From positions 1 to 35,850 of the forward strand of contig WRKR01000030.1 of assembly GCA_009782175.1 (NCBI GenBank): a DNA stretch of 35,850 nucleotides. Reading direction: 5' to 3'. Below the pieces are notes generated by a model. The model worked only from the letters and a program-made list of their open reading frames with translations, ran no database searches and was not told where the DNA came from. The translations under genes and the position numbers were made by a program. Positions 8,591-16,960 of this stretch are shown here, in pieces (position 1 is the stretch's first letter; each line of letters starts with the position of its first letter). The stretch comes from Cystobacterineae bacterium. GTDB taxonomy: Bacteria > Myxococcota > Myxococcia > Myxococcales > Myxococcaceae.

Positions 8591-8944
8591 AAGAGACGGA
8601 GCTTCAACGGAGCTTCAACAATGTCTGCACAACAGTGAAAACAGTGTATACCCATCAACACCAGGGGCAAATAATACATGGGTAGCTCATATAGGGAAAA
8701 TAATATTTAACAAATAACACATAAGGGCATATATATGCCCACAATATATGCCCCCAATATATGGCTACATAGGAAAAATGCCTTTTAAAAACTTCACCCA
8801 AGCAACAAAAGCAGAAGCTCATATTCTTCAAAATGGCCCAAGCACTCCAGTTGGCAGAGCAGTTGGCAGAGCAGGTGGCAGAGGCTGCCCACCGTGGACA
8901 GCGTGGCCTCTGGGGTGTGGAATATCTGGAGCAACGTGGCGCTC
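8591..8944. other. Intergenic region with 16-bp palindrome and 12-bp tandem repeat
   Basis: This region lies between the divergent GT9 and second SEFIR genes. It holds a perfect 16-bp palindrome GGGCATATATATGCCC (8725-8740), followed by CAATATATG twice (8742-8750 and 8755-8763). Near the SEFIR start, a 12-bp unit GTTGGCAGAGCA is repeated about three times (8850-8885). The AT-rich part at 8660-8770 is the likely promoter zone. A 44-codon open frame (8833-8967) overlaps the SEFIR start; its status is uncertain. Confidence 0.5.
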
Positions 8945-10129
8945 ATGAAGGTGTTTGTCAGCTATAGCCATGAAAATAAGGCACACAGCGCTCGTGTTTT
9001 GGAGCTTGCGGATGCTTTAAATATAGCAGGAATAGACACAGAGTTGGATCAATACCATTCAACCAGCGAGTTGTCCTGGTGGCGCTGGTGTGAGGAGCAG
9101 ATAAGAAGAGCCCATTTTGTGCTGATGATCTGCACGCCTGTTTATAGGGAAAGAATTGAAAACCCCTATGAGAATCCGGATACAGGCCTGGGGGTTTGCT
9201 GGGAGGCGGACTATATTTATGAAAAACTTTATGAGCTTAAAGGGCGCAACAAAAAATACCTTCCTGTCTTGCTGGACGAAAACGATCGCTCCAGCATTCC
9301 TGAGAGGCTGCGCGGCTATTCCTGTTATGCACTTGTGCGCCCCTATCCCAAATGTGAGGGCTTTCAAAAGCTGGTCGATCGCCTCAATGAAGTGAACCGA
9401 ACCCCCAAGCCACCACTGGGTGAGCCGGCTCCTCTACAGGCCATGCCAGCAAGCATCAATGCCATGGAAAGCCTCAATGAAGATGGGGCGCTGTTGCACC
9501 AACGGCCCATGCGCTCCCCTGTATTTAACCACACAACACGGGAAAGCAGGCATACAACACGGAAAAGCAGGGAAAGCCCCCAGAAGGCTGAGCGCGCCAG
9601 CGCGGCACTGGCACTCGAGAGCGCCCAGGCAGCTCTGCATTTGATTGAGAGTTATAGCAAAACCGGAAACCTTCAGGTGGCACTCAAGATGTTTGAGGCC
9701 ATGGCTGAGCTGGGCAATACGCCGGATATTGCGCTTTGTCGCGCCAAAGCAGCTCTCAACCTCATTGATGATTATGGTAGAGCCGCAGACCTCCCCAAGG
9801 CGCATATGCTGTTTGAGTCCATGGCCGAGCTGGGCGATAGGCCGGAAATTGCACTTTGTCGCGCCAAGGCTGCTGCCCGTTTGATTGATGATTATGTGAA
9901 GGCCCAAAACCTCTATAAAGCGAAAAAGCTGTTTAAACCCACAGCTAAATTGGGCAGTACGAAAACCACGCATGAGTCTAGCCAAGAAACGGCTCCGCTG
10001 ATGGAGGATGGCACCAAAGCCCAAAACCTCCCAGAAATAGAAAAGCTGCTTGAAACCATGGCCCAGCTGGGTGATGCGCCTGAACTCAGACTCGAACGCG
10101 CCAAGGCCGCATTCTCCTTGAAAAGCTAG
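8945..10129 (+). CDS. SEFIR-domain protein with PPR-like repeats
   Basis: 394 residues from the ATG chosen because it puts MKVFVSYSHE, the canonical first strand, at the N-terminus; the frame is open back to 8894. Residues 1-150 are a clear SEFIR domain: FVSYSH, GIDTELDQY, WWRWCEEQIRRAHFVLMICTPVY, and GLGVCWEADYIYE with W86-E87, followed by KKYLPVLLDE. After a low-complexity linker (about 160-220), residues about 228-394 contain four 40-residue helical repeats, the third degenerate. They are of the same family as those in the SEFIR-NTPase protein at 4131-6476, but no NTPase is present. It may be a partner or a stand-alone effector of that receptor. The paralogy is seen directly; the shared pathway is inferred. 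Confidence 0.85.
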   Translation: MKVFVSYSHENKAHSARVLELADALNIAGIDTELDQYHSTSELSWWRWCEEQIRRAHFVLMICTPVYRERIENPYENPDTGLGVCWEADYIYEKLYELKGRNKKYLPVLLDENDRSSIPERLRGYSCYALVRPYPKCEGFQKLVDRLNEVNRTPKPPLGEPAPLQAMPASINAMESLNEDGALLHQRPMRSPVFNHTTRESRHTTRKSRESPQKAERASAALALESAQAALHLIESYSKTGNLQVALKMFEAMAELGNTPDIALCRAKAALNLIDDYGRAADLPKAHMLFESMAELGDRPEIALCRAKAAARLIDDYVKAQNLYKAKKLFKPTAKLGSTKTTHESSQETAPLMEDGTKAQNLPEIEKLLETMAQLGDAPELRLERAKAAFSLKS

Positions 10130-10208
10130 GGCGCTTTCACTGAATAATTCCACCGGCTCCTGCCACTCCTTTTACAGCAACCGATGCCCCGATGAATAAA
10201 CCATATCT

Positions 10209-10236
10209 TTGCCGAAATAATTTATATTGATATAAT
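10209..10236 (+). promoter_or_regulatory. Probable promoter of the FkbM-like gene
   Basis: TATAAT (10231-10236) is preceded after 16 bases by TTGCCG (10209-10214). Transcription would begin close to 10243, leaving a very short leader before the ATG at 10252. This fits the lack of a strong ribosome site there. Confidence 0.5.
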
Positions 10237-10251
10237 GACTAAAGTGAAATT

Positions 10252-11073
10252 ATGTTTGATTTTAAGAAATGTCATCCTGTTGAATTAGATGAGCCGGTTC
10301 GCGTTGGGAATAAGAATGACGGTGGATATGTATTATCCAGGAGACACATAGAAAGGACGAAGACCGTTTTGTCTTTTGGCATAAAAGATGACTGGATGTT
10401 TGAAGCGGATTTTTCAAAACGCAAAAAAATTAAAGTGTATTCTTATGATTATTCAACAAAAAGATTGCCGTTTTTAACTAAAAAATTTGCAAAAACTTAT
10501 GCTGCCATTGCATACAACTTATTTTTTCTGAAGTTTTCGCGGGCTAAAGTTTATTATAAACATTTAAGTCTGGCAGAAGAGTTTTATAGGTTTTTTAATG
10601 CTGATGAAGGCAGGTTTTTCATCCCAAAATTTCTTGGAGAATATGACGGTGATAATACGGTCTGTTTTGATACTGTTTTTAAGGGATTGGGTGAAGTTGA
10701 GGATTTGTCCGTATTTTTAAAAATGGATATTGAGGGTGGCGAATTTTTTTGTTTGCCGCAGCTTGTACCCTACTTCAATAAGCTAAACGGCATGGCAATA
10801 GAATTTCACAATTTAGCTGTTAATGCCGTGAAGTTCGATGCGTTACTTGACGATCTCGGCAAGCATTTCTATGTAAGCCATGTACACGGCAATAATTATG
10901 GGAAGTTAATTGCCGGTACCGATATTCCGTCAACGCTAGAAATGACCTTTATTCATAAAAGTATCGTTCAGGGAAATGCTTCATTATCAAAACGGGATTA
11001 TCCGCTTGAAGGCATAGATGCGCCCTGCAAAAAGAATAAGGGAGATTATAAATTGGTTTTTCCGGAACATTGA
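10252..11073 (+). CDS. FkbM-like SAM-dependent methyltransferase
   Basis: 273 residues. NDGGYV (22-27) and VLSFGIKDDWMFE (39-51) look like the SAM-binding start, and FLKMDIEGGE (155-164) matches the FkbM-family motif (K.D.EG.E). Such enzymes O-methylate sugars or natural products, often in surface glycan synthesis. The gene is visibly more AT-rich than its neighbours (many AAA, TTT and TTA codons), and gene debris and a repeat element follow directly. These are signs of acquisition by transfer. It has its own promoter and no operon partners. A surface-glycan role is suggested only by family and by the nearby glycosyltransferase. Confidence 0.75.
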   Translation: MFDFKKCHPVELDEPVRVGNKNDGGYVLSRRHIERTKTVLSFGIKDDWMFEADFSKRKKIKVYSYDYSTKRLPFLTKKFAKTYAAIAYNLFFLKFSRAKVYYKHLSLAEEFYRFFNADEGRFFIPKFLGEYDGDNTVCFDTVFKGLGEVEDLSVFLKMDIEGGEFFCLPQLVPYFNKLNGMAIEFHNLAVNAVKFDALLDDLGKHFYVSHVHGNNYGKLIAGTDIPSTLEMTFIHKSIVQGNASLSKRDYPLEGIDAPCKKNKGDYKLVFPEH

Positions 11074-11087
11074 TGAATAGAATATTG

Positions 11088-11358
11088 AAGATTCACCCAA
11101 AGGAACGATAGTGTTTGATATGGGCACTGATCTATACCGACCAAACGAATCGCAACCCCTGTTTGATGCGTATATCAGATGTCCGGGCTGCTGACGGTAT
11201 GCTGTTCTTTTCGCATGCAAGCGGCTGGCTTCCCAAAGGGATGCTGACAACGCCCCTTTCGGCGCCCGTCGACCAACAATACATGGATGAGACCGGCTTG
11301 CGTTCGCTGGTTATTGACAGAGGCCAGGGTGCAGCCTTTGAGAATGTCATCAAATGTT
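11088..11358 (+). pseudogene. Possible gene remnant
   Basis: Between the methyltransferase stop and the 43-bp repeats, protein-like reading switches frame. One frame reads GTIVFDMGTDLYRPNESQPL (about 11106-11165) and continues to a stop after RCPGC. A second frame reads SHASGWLPKGMLTTPLSAPV and VIDRGQGAAFENVIKC, ending at the TGA that overlaps the first TTGACA of the repeat. Base composition is higher in G+C than the preceding gene. I do not recognise the family. It could equally be non-coding. Confidence 0.3.
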
Positions 11359-11457
11359 GACATTTTGTTGTTGAAAACATGACATTGTGTCAGGTTTTGT
11401 TGACATTTTGTTGTTAAAAACATGACATTATGTCAGGTTTTGTTGACATCTGAATGC
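11344..11457 (+). repeat. 43-bp repeat element, copy 1
   Basis: TTGACA recurs at 11357, 11400 and 11443, giving two full 43-bp units plus a partial third. Each full unit contains the 13-mer TGACATTRTGTCA (11380-11392 and 11423-11435), an imperfect palindrome with arms TGACA/TGTCA. The same element occurs inverted at 33384-33466. Here it lies between gene debris and the 3' end of mscL. It does not look like a CRISPR, because the whole unit is conserved and no variable spacer is present. It could be a protein-binding array or a small mobile repeat. Confidence 0.8.
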
Positions 11458-11513
11458 CGAGCAACAAAAAAACGGTGGCAAGAAAAACGGTGCCGCCCAC
11501 ATTGTTGCCCACA

Positions 11514-11936
11514 TTATTTGAGTTTGTCAGCGGCCTTGTCAGCGGCCTTCTCGGCGGGCTTGTCGGTTTTGCTTGCAGCGAGGAGGCTTTGGGTGGCTGC
11601 TTGGGCCTTAGCTGCAAATTTGTTGAAGGCTTTGACGACGATGAAAATACAGAAGGCGATGATGAAGAATTCAACCGCAGTATTCAAAAAAATACCCACA
11701 TTCAGCGTGGGTGCATTGGCCGCTTTGGCCGCTTCTAAGTTGGCATAGCTTTGGCCATTGAGGGCAATAAACCAACTTTTGAAGTCAATTTTTCCAAGCA
11801 AAAGCCCCATGGGCGGCATGATGATGTCGCTGACCAGGGAGTTGACAATTTTGCTGAAAGCAGCGCCAACAACAATACCCACAGCCATTTCAATGGCATT
11901 GCCGCGAGCAATAAATGTTTGAAATTCTTTGAGCAT
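11514..11936 (-). CDS. mscL: Large-conductance mechanosensitive channel MscL
   Basis: 140 residues from the ATG at 11936, chosen because it has a GGAGG ribosome site 8 bases upstream and gives the conserved N-terminus MLKEFQTFIARGNAIEMAVG. The first membrane helix (about 15-45) carries VGIVVGAAFSKIVNSLVSDIIMP. A periplasmic loop follows, then the second helix (about 88-108, FFIIAFCIFIVVKAFNK). The C-terminus is a Lys/Ala/Asp-rich tail with KAADKAADKLK-type repeats. MscL forms a pentameric inner-membrane pore that opens under high tension to release solutes in hypo-osmotic shock. It is a single-gene unit. Confidence 0.95.
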   Translation of the reverse strand: MLKEFQTFIARGNAIEMAVGIVVGAAFSKIVNSLVSDIIMPPMGLLLGKIDFKSWFIALNGQSYANLEAAKAANAPTLNVGIFLNTAVEFFIIAFCIFIVVKAFNKFAAKAQAATQSLLAASKTDKPAEKAADKAADKLK

Positions 11937-12299
11937 TTTGAAACCTCCGGTGTGCAGGGCACTTAAGGCCATTGCAATATGAGAAAATTAATCAGCACCC
12001 CAGCGGGTTGCTTTCTATTTTTTTCACCTTCCCAACGCTTTTTGCCCATTCAGGCAAGCTTTTAAGCTGAGCTTTGGCTCACCTCAATTGAAACCGGTCT
12101 GGAGAATCAAATCAGTTCTAAGTAAAAACGGTCTACTTGGGGGTTGCCATTTTGCCTTGGCCTTCGTCTTTTATGGCACGCCTTGCTGATTCAACTGTTC
12201 AATCGACCCTAAGTCGCATAATAGCATTTTTGGTTTTATATTTTGCTTTATAAGAAAATAACCGTAGAACTATAAAAAAACTCCAGCCCCTCCACATCC
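11937..12299. other. Intergenic region holding dispersed repeat R1, copy B
   Basis: This region divides mscL (minus) from the radical SAM gene (plus). Bases 12081-12133 are R1 copy B, with the same tail as copy A apart from AAAAA in place of GGAAG near the end. It is preceded by a TGAGC/GCTCA hairpin at about 12068-12081. The rest (12134-12299) becomes AT-rich towards the GTG start and should contain the radical SAM promoter, for which I cannot name firm boxes. No protein-like frame was seen. Confidence 0.65.
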
Positions 12300-14237
12300 G
12301 TGCACCGCAAAATTCTTGTCGTTATAATCAAACCTTCTAAATATGATGATGACGGCTATGTTATCCGTCATTTGCGCGGCGTGCTTCCCAGCAATACGCT
12401 TGCCTGCTTGTCGAGTCTGACTTTGGATGTTGCCCAGCGCAAGCTTCTGGGAAGCGATACCCAACTCGAAGTTGAGCTTTGGGATGACACGGTGCAGAAA
12501 ATTCCTGTAGCAAGCATTATCCGCAAGCAAAAACTCCCACAGCGGCGCGTTGTGGTGGCTTTGGCCGGTGTGCAGACCAACCAATTCCCTCGAGCGGCCG
12601 ACTTGGCGAAAAAATTCCGCGCGGGCGGCTTGCAAGTTCTGCTTGGCGGATTTCACGTCAGCGGAGCACTGGCTTTGTCGCCTGGCGTTACGCCGGAAAT
12701 TCAGGAGCTTCTGGACATGGGCGTCACTGTTGTCAAAGGCGAAGTGGAAGACACCTGGGGGGAGGTTTTGCGCGACGCCGACGCTGATTGTTTGCAGCCC
12801 ATTTATGACTTTTTGGACAGAAAGCCGGACTTAAGGCACAAGCCTATTCCGGTGGTTAATGGAAAATATTTAAAAAAATTCATTGCTTCCAATTTCGGTA
12901 CCATTGATTGCAGCCGCGGCTGTCCTTTCAATTGCAGTTTCTGCAGCATCATCAACGTGCAGGGGCGGAAAATGCGCGTTCGCGACGCCGAGACGATGAT
13001 CCATGCGCTGCGTGAAAACCACCGCAAACAGAAAATCCATTTCTATTTTTTTACGGATGATAATTTTGCCCGAAACACCAACTGGCGCGCCATTTTCCAC
13101 GGCCTGACGAAACTGCGTGAAGAAGAGAATATTCCCATCCAGTTTATGATCCAGGTGGATACGCAGTCGCACAAAATACCTGATTTTATTCCACTGGCCG
13201 CCAGAGCTGGCTGCTCGCAGGTTTTTATTGGCATGGAGAGCATTAATCCGCAAAACCTGAAAGCCGCGGGCAAGCACCAGAACAATGCGGAAGACTATAA
13301 AAACCTCATTGCTGCGTGGCATGAGGCGAAAATTATTACGCATGCTGCATATATTTTTGGATTTCCTTTTGATGCTTCAGACTCTCTGCGTGAAGATGTT
13401 CGGCGGCTGCAGGACGAGTTGCGTGTGGATTTGGCCTCCTTCTTCATGTTGACGCCCATACCCGGCTCGAAGGATCATGCCCAAATGGTCGCGCGCGGCG
13501 AGGAAACACACCCGGATCTGAATGAGTATGACTCATTCCATGAGACCATACGGCATCCCAACTTTGCTCCCGGCGAGCTTTTGGCCTCCTACCGCGAGGC
13601 GTGGAAAAATTTCTATTCCTTTGGGCATATGAAAGACGTCCTCTCGCGCGCCCACCCCAAAAACTATTGGAACCTCCTCCTGGACTTTTTGTGGTATAAA
13701 AATTCCGCACTGGTTGAAGGTGGACACCCTATGCTGAGCGGATTTTTCCGCCTGAAACCCCGCAAGGACAGAAGGGCCGGCTATGCGGTGGAATCCCCCC
13801 TTCCTCACTTTTTCCGCCGTACGCGTGAAATAGCCCAAGCGCTTCGCGGCTTGCTGTTGTTGCTGCTGGAAATGGAAGAGCTCTGGCTGCAGACGCGTAT
13901 ACGCTCAGAGCCGGAAAAGCGTCTGCGCTTGGAAATAGAAGCCTTGCGCAAACAACTCAAACGGAACCTGCGCTCGGCCGAGCTGCAGCTGGCCCACATC
14001 AGGACGCGTCTGCATTTTCCAGAAATCCGCGTGCCTTCGCGGCTCTCCCTCGCCTTCCGTAATTTTAGTTTTTCTATGTCCAAACGTTTAATTTATTCGC
14101 GTCGCGATCTAAAACTTTTCTGGCGGCGCAGCTTCCGTGCCAAAACGCTTTTCGCACGGCCACACAAGGTTGCGTTTCACCTGCTGAAAGATCTGCAGCT
14201 CTTTCTTATTTTTATAAGAGACATGGTGCGGACCTAA
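12300..14237 (+). CDS. B12-binding/radical SAM enzyme
   Basis: 645 residues with a GTG start. That start gives HRKILVVIIKPSKYDDDGYV, typical of this family's N-terminus. Residues about 50-165 resemble a cobalamin-binding Rossmann domain (VVVALAGVQTN..., VLLGGFHVSG) without an obvious DxHxxG. The radical SAM cluster motif is CPFNCSFC (Cys208, Cys212, Cys215), followed by FFTDDNFARN and the later FIGMESINPQNL and AYIFGFPFD, as in Elp3/MiaB-type folds. The last 130 residues are a basic helical extension of unknown role. The family covers methyltransferases and rearrangement enzymes, and the substrate cannot be named. There is no visible Shine-Dalgarno and no operon partner. Confidence 0.85.
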   Translation: MHRKILVVIIKPSKYDDDGYVIRHLRGVLPSNTLACLSSLTLDVAQRKLLGSDTQLEVELWDDTVQKIPVASIIRKQKLPQRRVVVALAGVQTNQFPRAADLAKKFRAGGLQVLLGGFHVSGALALSPGVTPEIQELLDMGVTVVKGEVEDTWGEVLRDADADCLQPIYDFLDRKPDLRHKPIPVVNGKYLKKFIASNFGTIDCSRGCPFNCSFCSIINVQGRKMRVRDAETMIHALRENHRKQKIHFYFFTDDNFARNTNWRAIFHGLTKLREEENIPIQFMIQVDTQSHKIPDFIPLAARAGCSQVFIGMESINPQNLKAAGKHQNNAEDYKNLIAAWHEAKIITHAAYIFGFPFDASDSLREDVRRLQDELRVDLASFFMLTPIPGSKDHAQMVARGEETHPDLNEYDSFHETIRHPNFAPGELLASYREAWKNFYSFGHMKDVLSRAHPKNYWNLLLDFLWYKNSALVEGGHPMLSGFFRLKPRKDRRAGYAVESPLPHFFRRTREIAQALRGLLLLLLEMEELWLQTRIRSEPEKRLRLEIEALRKQLKRNLRSAELQLAHIRTRLHFPEIRVPSRLSLAFRNFSFSMSKRLIYSRRDLKLFWRRSFRAKTLFARPHKVAFHLLKDLQLFLIFIRDMVRT

Positions 14238-14538
14238 GCTTGGCGCAACTTTGGGCCAACTCGGCTGCGTGCGCGCATTCATGGGCGTGCGCTTGAGTGC
14301 AATCCCTTCGCGAAACCGAAGTAGCCGGCACGGAATGGAGCGTGGAGTAGGCGAGCAAAGCGAGCCTCACGGAATAGAGCGTGGAGCAGGCGAGCAAAGC
14401 GAGCCTCACTTTAGTTCTTCTCACGAAGAGCTCATGTCAAAGTGGAAGTGGTCTAAAAAGCAGGAGCTGAGCAACAAGCTGCATGGCATATGAACCTGCA
14501 TTTCTTGACAGTGAGTCCATGTCACCTATGCTATAAAT
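14238..14538. other. Intergenic region with 39-bp direct repeat
   Basis: Contains two adjacent 39-bp units (14329-14367 and 14368-14406), each beginning CACGGAAT and ending GCGAGCCT. The unit resembles the stretch before copy A of R1 (GGAGCGT...GGCGAGC). Further on is CTCATGTCAAAGTGGAAG (about 14431-14448), whose reverse complement occurs at about 31735-31752. The open frame across the repeats (14251-14493) reflects the 13-codon length of the unit and is not called as a gene. Confidence 0.6.
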
Positions 14539-14922
14539 ATGGGTTTTTTCAGAAAGTTGTTTTCGCCAACACCAGAAGATGAGGTGGATGAGAGCAGTCG
14601 CCGTCCGGAAGAGGAGTCGGCCGAGGGGAGGCGTCGTATAGAGTCATGGTTCGCGGCGGCGCCGTGCCCGACTCACGGCTCCACCAGCCTTACAACCATG
14701 CTCATGCACCCTAGACACTATGGGCCGATCTTCGCATATGGTGATGAGGAGAAAACTCTGAATTTTATCCGCGTGAGCCGGAGCCTTTTGGCGACGAGTC
14801 GGACTCCGATTTTTATCGTCTGCCATGCGTGTGGCCGCATTAGCGGAGCTTTCGTGGCCAATATTTCCCCGCCACCACCCTGGCTGAAGGGCGGCAGTAT
14901 TCGGAGCGACGGGGAACCCTAG
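14539..14922 (+). CDS. Small hypothetical protein
   Basis: 127 residues, family not recognised. The N-terminal third is charged (PEDEVDESSRRPEEESAEGR) and probably disordered. The middle and C-terminal parts look folded (TLNFIRVSRSLLATSRTPIFIV) and contain a CHAC pair that could bind metal. There is no signal peptide and no clear ribosome site, which lowers confidence that it is expressed. It lies alone between the radical SAM gene and the convergent Sel1 cluster. A degenerate R1 piece (CCTCAACCGGTCTGG, 14943-14957) follows its stop. Confidence 0.45.
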   Translation: MGFFRKLFSPTPEDEVDESSRRPEEESAEGRRRIESWFAAAPCPTHGSTSLTTMLMHPRHYGPIFAYGDEEKTLNFIRVSRSLLATSRTPIFIVCHACGRISGAFVANISPPPPWLKGGSIRSDGEP

Positions 14923-14992
14923 CTTAGAGAAGCTCAACTCAACCTCAACCGGTCTGGCCTGCCATTTTGTCTTCCCTGAGGGTGAAAGGAGA

Positions 14993-16960
14993 TCACCTCC
15001 TATTTTTCTTCGTCGGCAAACCGGTTTTAAAATCAACCCCCTTCTTCAAAGCCATTTCCTCAATATGTTTCTCCGGAAGAGGCGGCAAAGCGTCCTCCTT
15101 CTCCCTGTTTTTTAGCCACATCATCTGCCCATCCCACGCGGGGAGTTTGGCCGGAGGCAAGGGGACAATTTCGTCAATTTCATCCACAGTGGCGTTGAGG
15201 CGTTTATTCTCATCAAGGTGTTTTTTAATTTGTTTATAGCGGCTGGCGCGCTCCTCATCCTTGGTTTGGCCCAAGTCATCCAAGCGCGCATTCGGAGGAG
15301 CTCCTGAAAAGGCATTTTGCAACATATAAGCCGCTTTGGAATTTCCCGCTCGGGCAGCCATTTGCAAATATTGTATTGCCTGCGCATATTCCTTTCTTCC
15401 CTTCAGCTCGTCTGCCACCTCAATGGCCGCCTCCGCATGCCCCTGCGCCGCCGCACAATATTTCATTTCCAAACCCATTTTATAGAGGGCGGGGTGAGCA
15501 GGGCCCAGGGAAGTCAGCTTGTTTCCCATAAAATATTGCGCCTCCGGGTTGCCCAAGTCGGCAGCCTTCCGGAAATGTTGGATTGCTGTTTTGGAGTCCT
15601 TCTGAACGCCATGGCCCTTGTCGAGCAAGTGCCCCATCAACATATAGCCTTCAGCTATGCTGCGCTGAATGAGTTGTTCGGCAAGCTCAACGGGCTGGGT
15701 GACAAAGTCATCATGCGCTGTGTGGCCCTCCACCATCATCCCTGCCAGGAGGACGGCTGCCTTGTCGTGTCCCCACGCAGCAGCAATTCTATAGAGTCGC
15801 TCAACTTGCAGAAAAACCGTCTTGTCGGCCTTCAGCAGGTTTTTCTTGTGGAGCCCATGGGCATGTTTGAAGAGTTTGTCGGCATCTGCATTGCGCTTTG
15901 GAATTTGCACTTCCTCAAAGGCACAGCTAAATGGCGGCTGGGTTTCCAGTTGGAGAGGTGCCTCAAGGCCAGTCTCCGCTTCAAGGCCTTTGGCCAGCGC
16001 CATTGTTTGAATGCGTTTCTCACTGGGCAGCGGTGGAGGTGTGTCGAATTTCAATTGCGCAATTTCCCCATCCCATGCAGGGAGTTTCGCCGGTGGAAGC
16101 GGAACAATTTGCTCAATCTCGTCGATGGTGACATTGAGATAAGAGTGTTGCTTCAAAACCTTCGACAGCTCAGCATAACGACGTGCACGTTCCTCGTCTT
16201 TGGTTTGGCCCAAATCATCAGAACTGTCTTCTGAGGGGCCATTGAAGGCCTTGCTCAATTGATTGGCCGCCTGGGCACTGCCTGCTTGGGCAGCTATCTG
16301 CAAATATTTGAGCGCTTCTTCAGGTTTATCCTCCCTCGCCATGTGGTGTGCTGCCTCGGCATGCCCCTGCACTGCCGCGCAGCGCCTCATCTCTTCGTGA
16401 TCGGCAACAAAATATTGCGCCTCCGGGCTTCCCAACTTTGCCGCTTCCCGGAAATATTGCCGCGCCGCCTTCTTGTCCTTCTCCACGCCATAGCCATTTT
16501 CGAGCATTAAACCCATTAAAACATAGCCCTGAGGGCTGCCGCGGCGGATAAGCATTCCGCTTATTTCCACGGCCTCAGTGGCGGCATTTTCGGAGGCCAA
16601 ATAACCCTGCATGAGCATGAGTACCAACTCCTTGGCCGCCAAATTATTCCCCCATGCAGCAGCAATTCTATAAAGCCGTCCAGCCTCCGCAAACAATACG
16701 GGGCTTCTTGTTTCCATCAGGTTTTTTTTGCGGAGCCAGCTTGCGTGCTCAAAAAGTTTGTCTGCGTCCGGGTTGCTCAAAGAGGTGTGGTGTTTTTCAT
16801 AAGTGCATATAAAGGGAGAGGCGCTCTCTTGTGGGCTGTCAGGCATGGGAAACAGGTTGGGCGTTTTGACAACCTGAAAACCCGTTGCGGCGCAGCCCGC
16901 GAAAAACAGGCCAAAGAGCAGTGCCAAAACAGGGCAAGAGGTATTGTGCAGTGTTTTCAT
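14993..16960 (-). CDS. Sel1-repeat lipoprotein, two modules (Sel1-A)
   Basis: 655 residues. Lipobox FAGC (Cys23) marks an exported lipoprotein. Two tandem copies of a roughly 315-residue module follow. Each opens with PF.C..E, then a DADKLF.HA..L helix pair, LYRIAAAWG, Sel1 repeats (GYVLMGLMLENGYGVEKDKKAARQYFREAAKLGSPEAQYF type), a CAA.QGHAEAA helix, DEERA.RY, and the motif IVPLPPAKLPAWDG (near 16090-16123 and 15152-15180 in DNA). The proline-rich motif recalls a domain I remember as DUF6396 in Sel1 proteins. Sel1 repeats mediate protein-protein contacts. Its ATG overlaps the stop of the upstream gene by 4 bases, so it is probably translationally coupled. It is the last gene of the three-gene unit. 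Confidence 0.85.
   Translation of the reverse strand: MKTLHNTSCPVLALLFGLFFAGCAATGFQVVKTPNLFPMPDSPQESASPFICTYEKHHTSLSNPDADKLFEHASWLRKKNLMETRSPVLFAEAGRLYRIAAAWGNNLAAKELVLMLMQGYLASENAATEAVEISGMLIRRGSPQGYVLMGLMLENGYGVEKDKKAARQYFREAAKLGSPEAQYFVADHEEMRRCAAVQGHAEAAHHMAREDKPEEALKYLQIAAQAGSAQAANQLSKAFNGPSEDSSDDLGQTKDEERARRYAELSKVLKQHSYLNVTIDEIEQIVPLPPAKLPAWDGEIAQLKFDTPPPLPSEKRIQTMALAKGLEAETGLEAPLQLETQPPFSCAFEEVQIPKRNADADKLFKHAHGLHKKNLLKADKTVFLQVERLYRIAAAWGHDKAAVLLAGMMVEGHTAHDDFVTQPVELAEQLIQRSIAEGYMLMGHLLDKGHGVQKDSKTAIQHFRKAADLGNPEAQYFMGNKLTSLGPAHPALYKMGLEMKYCAAAQGHAEAAIEVADELKGRKEYAQAIQYLQMAARAGNSKAAYMLQNAFSGAPPNARLDDLGQTKDEERASRYKQIKKHLDENKRLNATVDEIDEIVPLPPAKLPAWDGQMMWLKNREKEDALPPLPEKHIEEMALKKGVDFKTGLPTKKNRR

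Noticed and set aside
11344-11457. CRISPR array
   Set aside because: The entire 43-bp unit is conserved, with no variable spacers, and no cas gene is nearby.
11937-11972. Upstream start for mscL (12 extra residues)
   Set aside because: The start at 11936 has a GGAGG at ideal spacing and gives the conserved MscL N-terminus.
12300-14237. Assignment to a named radical SAM enzyme (for example hopanoid or bacteriochlorophyll pathway)
   Set aside because: The motifs identify only the B12/radical SAM class; no pathway genes lie nearby to fix a substrate.
14251-14493. 80-codon open frame with 13-residue repeat
   Set aside because: The repeat arises from the 39-bp intergenic duplication, and parts match non-coding dispersed repeats elsewhere in the window.
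15317-16234. 305-codon plus-strand open frame across the Sel1-A gene (and similar ones such as 21385-22206 and 24-25 kb)
   Set aside because: Antisense to a repeat-rich real gene; the frames recur in each module because the modules are homologous, and the peptides show no domain pattern.
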